DNA of 6,149 nt from a bacterium (GTDB taxonomy: Bacteria > Krumholzibacteriota > Krumholzibacteriia > LZORAL124-64-63). The translations under genes were made by a program, and so were the position numbers. The notes beneath the pieces are model-generated. The model was not told where the DNA came from, did no database searches, and was given only the letters and a program-made list of their open reading frames with translations. The stretch spans positions 1-6,149 of the forward strand of contig JAUVBS010000139.1 in NCBI GenBank assembly GCA_030591105.1, given 5' to 3'. Positions 5,573 through 6,149 of the stretch are shown here, piece by piece (position 1 is the first letter of the stretch; the number at the start of each line of letters is the position of its first letter).

Positions 5573-5577
5573 AGGCG

Positions 5578-6078
5578 ATGCTGATCACCGATCTGACCGA
5601 AGCCGACAAGATCTGGGTCAAGGGGCGGACCGAACTACTCTTTGGTGGCGACTACATCGTCAGCCGCGACGTCCTGCACGACCCGACCCAGTTACCTGGG
5701 TTCATCGCGGTCGACAGCGGCGAGAGGATTGGGTTGGCGACTTATCACGTCGAGGGCGATCGCTGCGAAGTGGTGTCGGTCGACGCCCTCTGCCAGTTCA
5801 TCGGCGTCGGTACCGCGTTGCTCTCGGCGGTGGAGACGGCGGCGCGGGTCGCCGGCTGCCAGAAACTCTGGGCGATTACCACCAACGATAACCTCGACGC
5901 GTTGCGTTTCTTCCAGAAGCGCGGGTTCACCATCTCCGCGGTACGGGTCGACAGCATGGATCGCATCCGCCAGATGAAGCCCGACATACCCGAGACCGGT
6001 TACTACGGCATTGCGGTCCGCGACGAGATCGAACTGGAGAAGACGATCGAAGCCGGGGAAGGGTGGCGGGTGGTTTGA
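5578..6078 (+). CDS. GNAT family N-acetyltransferase
   Basis: This 166-residue protein is a single GNAT domain, which transfers acetyl from acetyl-CoA to an amine. Evidence includes the central strands around GFIAV (41-45) and IGLATYHVEG (51-60), then the acetyl-CoA pyrophosphate-binding loop QFIGVGTALL (73-82; Q73-x-x-G76-x-G78). The helix ETAARVAGC (86-94), the strand LWAITTNDN (97-105) and the family helix DALRFFQKRGF (107-117) follow. The C-terminal KPDIPETGYYGIAVRDEIELE (134-154) resembles a tail seen in a common but poorly characterised GNAT subgroup; from memory, that subgroup has IPIRDEIELE at the same place. The loop reads Q-x-x-G-x-G, within the family's tolerance for [RQ]-x-x-G-x-[GA]. 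The gene lies downstream of the palindromic element and is convergent with the partial gene at the right edge, so it is probably transcribed alone. The substrate is unknown. Confidence 0.88.
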   Translation: MLITDLTEADKIWVKGRTELLFGGDYIVSRDVLHDPTQLPGFIAVDSGERIGLATYHVEGDRCEVVSVDALCQFIGVGTALLSAVETAARVAGCQKLWAITTNDNLDALRFFQKRGFTISAVRVDSMDRIRQMKPDIPETGYYGIAVRDEIELEKTIEAGEGWRVV

Positions 6079-6084
6079 CCCGGA

Positions 6085-6149
6085 TCACCGCTTCGGCTCT
6101 CTTTCGTAGGCGCCGATCAGCCGCCCGATCAACACGCCCAGGAACATGA
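6085..6149 (-). CDS. C-terminal end of an unidentified gene entering from the right
   Basis: Read on the minus strand, a frame open at the right edge encodes MFLGVLIGRLIGAYEREPKR and ends with TGA at 6087-6085. Codon third positions are mostly G or C, as in the neighbouring genes. It would be convergent with the acetyltransferase, with 6 bp between stops. The hydrophobic stretch followed by a charged tail would suit the end of a membrane protein, but only about 20 residues are visible. The Met at 6147 may be internal or the start of a tiny ORF. No family is recognised. Confidence 0.35.
   Translation of the reverse strand, partial: MFLGVLIGRLIGAYEREPKR

Larger units (their letters stand above)
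5225..5577. other. 353-bp intergenic region dominated by a palindromic element
   Basis: No credible gene is seen on either strand. From 5286 to 5428 it holds a large inverted-repeat element, annotated separately. The rest comprises a 61-bp leader after the phosphatase stop and about 149 bp before the acetyltransferase, including a run of seven A at 5481-5487. A promoter for the acetyltransferase is expected at 5429-5577, but no convincing -35/-10 pair was found. Confidence 0.6.

Overview
The window is GC-rich bacterial DNA, densely coding, with G/C-ending codons, purine-rich ribosome binding sites and some TTG and GTG starts. It holds no rRNA, tRNA, CRISPR array or transposase. No gene fixes the taxon. 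A WaaE/KdtX-like glycosyltransferase suggests a cell with lipopolysaccharide or a similar surface glycan. Serine phosphatase and STAS partner-switching genes outside a classical sigB operon are common in deep-branching Gram-negative phyla. The organism is therefore inferred to be a GC-rich, probably Gram-negative, possibly uncultured lineage, with low certainty.

Layout, left to right. Positions 1-722 on the minus strand are a Memo-family (AmmeMemoRadiSam system protein B) gene whose 3' end lies beyond the left edge. A divergent spacer of about 190 bp contains an 8-bp inverted repeat. Next come a small plus-strand STAS anti-sigma-factor antagonist (914-1258, TTG start), a convergent minus-strand family 2 glycosyltransferase (1305-2090), and a plus-strand Mrp/ApbC-type P-loop ATPase with an N-terminal DUF59 domain (2285-3379, GTG start). 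The 194-bp divergent spacer at 2091-2284 must hold the promoters of the last two genes, but no convincing promoter or operator was seen there. A second STAS protein (3540-3908) and a GAF plus SpoIIE/PP2C phosphatase (3938-5224) follow as a probable two-gene operon. The 353-bp gap at 5225-5577 contains a striking 143-bp palindromic element. A GNAT acetyltransferase (5578-6078) and the C-terminal end of an unknown minus-strand gene (6085-6149) close the window.

The functional theme is partner-switching signalling. The GAF domain would sense a ligand or partner, and the SpoIIE phosphatase would dephosphorylate a STAS antagonist at the serine of its N-S-T-G motif. The antagonist would then sequester an HATPase_c anti-sigma kinase or another target. 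Two ungapped STAS paralogues and one phosphatase are present, but no RsbW/SpoIIAB-like kinase and no sigma factor, so the circuit must be completed elsewhere. The Memo protein, Mrp, glycosyltransferase and acetyltransferase have no evident link to that pathway.

The observations most worth checking are the palindromic element, the near-absence of cysteine in Mrp (the bridging CxxC is reduced to one Cys), the cysteine clusters in the second STAS protein and its phosphatase, and the altered His-Ala-Gly-Tyr motif in the Memo protein. No clearly new multi-gene system is visible.
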